Positions 62,401-64,000 of a stretch of 64,000 bases of DNA are shown piece by piece (position 1 is the first letter of the stretch; the number at the start of each line of letters is the position of its first letter). A program made the translations under genes and the position numbers. The DNA is taken from positions 3,844,001-3,908,000 of the forward strand of contig NZ_CP015098.1 of NCBI RefSeq assembly GCF_001611795.1, read 5' to 3'. This stretch comes from Streptomyces qaidamensis. Its GTDB lineage: Bacteria > Actinomycetota > Actinomycetes > Streptomycetales > Streptomycetaceae. The notes under the pieces were generated by a model. The model ran no database searches. It saw only the letters and a program-made list of their open reading frames with translations, and was not told the origin of the DNA.

Positions 62401-63189
62401 CGTGCCGACCGGGTCGATGAGGAACCTGACCGTCGGCGCGCTGTCCTTCTCGTCACGCGGTGCGCAGCCCGGCTCGCCGAAGCGGAAAGGCACCGGGCCG
62501 GCACACACCATCCCGTGCCGCGTTTCGAAGTCGAGCGCGCCGATCGGATCGTCCGTGGCGGGCAGCACGTGGGAGACGACCAGCATGACCGAGCCCGAGG
62601 CGGTCGCCGTCTCCCGCCAGCCGGGCGGCTCTTCCAGGCGGAGGTCGTGCGCGAAGTGCGCGCCGTCCGGGCTGAGGACGGACAGCATGCCTTCGTCATC
62701 CCGCGTGACACACCATCTGTGGTCGACGGGGCGGCCGAAGGGCAGTTCGTTCAGTGAGAGGAGTACCGGGAGGCCCCACCAGCCGTTCGCGCGGGTGAAC
62801 AGGCTGCCTCCGGACCCGCCGCCGGAGGTGAACGGGCTGATGGCGGCCGGCCCCACCGCCACGCCGGCCTGCCGGACGCCCTCCGCCTCCACGACGAAGG
62901 CCCACCCCGTGATGTCCCGCGACAGCCGCACCCGTCCCCCTCGCGCCATCCGGTCATCAGTGGGATTCAACAATGGCACGCCCCTGGTCGGCCCCGCGCG
63001 GCCCTGGAGCAGCGTGGTGTCGAGCCCGCCGCCGTACGCGCTGTCGAAGCCGCATGGGGTGCCTTCGGAGAGGCGAAGAAGGCGTACCTTGCCCATGGAT
63101 CGACCGAGAGGTTCATAGAGCAAGGCCGACGTGGCCGCGTCGGTCGGGAAGGCACGCGCGTGCTTGCGGTGGTCGACGACGAGTTGCAC
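59416..63189 (-). CDS. Large CHAT-domain (caspase-like) protease protein
   Basis: A 1257-residue protein. The C-terminal CHAT domain (about 950-1250) has the catalytic dyad: His in DVIHIAVHGTLDQ (about 1118) and Cys in LVTLAACESALG (about 1161), then GIPSALITAGAQAVVGCLWP. The middle (about 350-900) is alpha-helical and TPR-like (LLHTAAHARDLGQPALGLTL). The N-terminus (1-330) is a unique beta-rich region. A Ser/Pro/Gln low-complexity tract lies near residue 610-640. CHAT proteases act in bacterial immunity and cell-death pathways. The GTG start is 14 bases from a divergent gene; an ATG at 63096 is an alternative. Confidence 0.85.
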   Translation of the reverse strand: MQLVVDHRKHARAFPTDAATSALLYEPLGRSMGKVRLLRLSEGTPCGFDSAYGGGLDTTLLQGRAGPTRGVPLLNPTDDRMARGGRVRLSRDITGWAFVVEAEGVRQAGVAVGPAAISPFTSGGGSGGSLFTRANGWWGLPVLLSLNELPFGRPVDHRWCVTRDDEGMLSVLSPDGAHFAHDLRLEEPPGWRETATASGSVMLVVSHVLPATDDPIGALDFETRHGMVCAGPVPFRFGEPGCAPRDEKDSAPTVRFLIDPVGTLMELAHYACDRILSLPQAKQRARELEQTRQALAEPAEQALPAEAMVEPLFRDEFLDHRGPAEFMYVYWRLVAEVADACRAEAAWRDAALRTVDLAVHVVADRCDRTVFEEADAVAARLLDKLSDPAELESALLAAARLRMATRGAEDLAADHYARGLRTVWSARLDADLYRTWFTDEEPFQAESPRLLAEAGHLVVRALELDGGTRRPRLLASLAQILADEEGVHRDAADAALSAWLDSSTADDPDVALFLLRVVDGIPPTLVDGLPRAIFGSPLADFVTAHGSGVTAKVISQGVNLARENADRPLLRTVLAWAEQLDVRWDPAHRRQLIEARLHVLPDDPTDCPGPDGPLTAPFPQSPQPSQSTRPTQPSWPSHFPQSWTPAQRSAALLHTAAHARDLGQPALGLTLLKQAGDVRSEEARLLTADLYYQSAQAGEPAAGPVPFPWGYYTYAALGYASLGFEQLARASLVPFVQQVGDLHGDELKAALSAILVDVPNFDTSRAPELGGVLRDLVHAAVWQLTAESETLPMGLMLGLHQAGKGPESGAWWRIDGPLALPAHIQHLLGRLRDLEDPATSPGRPGGPPPLLSALDSDRRPGGHDTRQIARNVRWRISSLIDDELSRRSAPLIDDRRLWAKAHELLDDRTVLLTWFLPAAVSGGAVLLAVTRQGRDLVVHLGDGADENDDRHPVADRVEAIRTEVERDPLFGDVTPEGSRLLRQPGDLPLGGSGLWDKWRAQGKDRILAWPHGALHYLPLPLCRTGDRMIADDWTVTTIAGLEALAPAAGPVRPRRTVVLASADGGVPYGLHAEPALEEHARQVAAAVGTDAVTGPAATRDRLLAELSTADVIHIAVHGTLDQDAPWLHCLHLTPDRDDDGRVFAYDFLETDLRGVRLVTLAACESALGRFDRGDNVRGIPSALITAGAQAVVGCLWPVRPEPATYFYHHMHHRIAHDLLDPERAFREAQLATRTRHPHYRDWGAFTYLHGRSEGAVA

Positions 63190-63203
63190 AGCCGGGTCGG
63201 GGC

Positions 63204-63752
63204 GTGAGCGCCCTCGCTGCCCAGGCCATCGGGACCCAGCGGCTGGACCTCCTCCCGCTGCGTGTCGAGCACGCCGAGGAGATGGCCGCCGTGCTGTCCG
63301 ATCCGGCCCTGCACACCTTCATCGGCGGTACTCCGGACACCCCGCAGGCCCTGCGCTCGCGCTACCAGCGCATCACCGCGGGCTCTCCCGATCCGGCCGT
63401 CTCCTGGCTGAACTGGGTGATCCGGCTCCGTGCCGAGTCCTGTCTGGCGGGCACCGTGCAGGCGACGGTCGGCCCCTCCGGCCACGGAACCGTCGCCGAG
63501 GTCGCCTGGGTGGTGGGGGCGCCGTGGCAAGGGAGGGGCATCGCCGCCGAAGCGGCCCGGGGACTCGTCGACTGGCTCGGTCGGCAGCCGGTGGACGTCG
63601 TGCTGGCCCACATCCACCCTGAGCATCGGGCGTCCGCGGCGGTCGCCACCGCCGCCGGGCTCACCCCCACCGGCGAATGGCACGACGGTGAGCTCCGATG
63701 GCACCTGGCCGTCGGGCGCCGGCTCCGACGTCGTTCAGGTGGCGCCAAGTAA
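63204..63752 (+). CDS. GNAT acetyltransferase, RimJ/RimL type
   Basis: A 182-residue protein: LDLLPLRVEHAEEMAAVLSD (strand 1), then VAWVVGAPWQGRGIAAEAAR (acetyl-CoA loop, QGRGIA) and HPEHRASAAVATAAGLTPTG. It would acetylate a protein N-terminus or small amine. GTG 63204 starts 14 bases from the divergent CHAT gene, so their promoters must overlap coding sequence or one start is mis-set. Confidence 0.85.
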   Translation: MSALAAQAIGTQRLDLLPLRVEHAEEMAAVLSDPALHTFIGGTPDTPQALRSRYQRITAGSPDPAVSWLNWVIRLRAESCLAGTVQATVGPSGHGTVAEVAWVVGAPWQGRGIAAEAARGLVDWLGRQPVDVVLAHIHPEHRASAAVATAAGLTPTGEWHDGELRWHLAVGRRLRRRSGGAK

Positions 63753-63843
63753 CCAAGTCCGGAGCGCTACACCATGCGCAGACGCCTCGCGCGACATATC
63801 CGGAAGAACCGCGACACCTGCCGTGCGGGTGCCACAGTGAGCC

Positions 63844-64000
63844 GTGATCTCGACAACGTTCCTGCCGTTCATCGGCGTTGTGCTCGGTGGCCTCGTATCG
63901 ACCCTGACCCAGTACTCGTTGGGCCGCGCTTCGGAGCGGGCCGAAGTGCGGCGGAGCTCTCGTGAACGCGCCGAGGCGCGTCGCAACGAACGCGTCGCCC
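63844..64000 (+). CDS. Small membrane protein, N-terminal part (cut by window edge)
   Basis: From GTG 63844: VISTTFLPFIGVVLGGLVST (one TM helix), then LTQYSLGRASERAEVRRSSR and a basic coiled-coil-like stretch. It runs off the right edge. The layout is that of the one-helix proteins common in Streptomyces; function is unknown. Confidence 0.6.
   Translation, partial: MISTTFLPFIGVVLGGLVSTLTQYSLGRASERAEVRRSSRERAEARRNERVA

Overview
The window is a high-GC (about 70 percent) actinobacterial chromosome, almost certainly Streptomyces. Evidence includes a full-length HrdD sigma factor, GC-rich third codon positions, GTG starts, ANTAR/STAS/ATPase regulators, secreted GH43 enzymes and a pSAM2-type integrative element (AICE). 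Only the left half looks like conserved core.

Layout. (1) 1-15.6 kb, core-like: end of a fructose PTS operon (fruA fragment, fruK, DeoR regulator), two DHA2-type drug exporters each beside a regulator, a TetR regulator, hrdD with a SigR-type promoter, a GNAT, a LigB-type dioxygenase divergent from a MarR regulator, a secreted M6-type metalloprotease, and a double-IclR regulator behind three palindromic sites. (2) 16.0-21.9 kb, a possible toxin island: a secreted ribosome-inactivating protein with all five RIP active-site residues, a divergent HTH-STAND ATPase-TM-WD40 protein, and a secreted protein resembling aerolysin/ETX-type pore formers. The same TTGATTGAC-type box lies in front of all three. 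(3) 22.3-39.6 kb, a tRNA-Arg(CCU) integration hotspot. A 13.7-kb AICE (int, xis, rep, spd genes, tra, korSA, Nudix/Pif) carries AbiTii and HEPN-like cargo. It is followed by a 2.6-kb att-bounded segment with a DUF4041/GIY-YIG gene, then by a third att core with a truncated integrase. Three copies of a 43-bp att core mark the joints.

(4) 40-58 kb: two secreted GH43 enzymes (RICIN or AbfB modules), remnants of a response regulator and an RHS protein, a cluster of STAS, GNAT and three ANTAR proteins, small membrane proteins, a YihY/BrkB-family protein, a third GH43-AbfB enzyme, and a four-gene sugar ABC transporter of the YtfQRT-YjfF type. A 16-bp operator-like palindrome (GTTCGAAAT-N3-GAAC) lies upstream of both the first GH43 gene and the transporter, suggesting one arabinoside or galactofuranoside regulon. 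(5) 58.2-64 kb: a three-gene operon headed by a large CHAT-protease protein, a GNAT, and the start of a small membrane protein.

All functions are inferred by reading motifs and family resemblance. No database search was possible.
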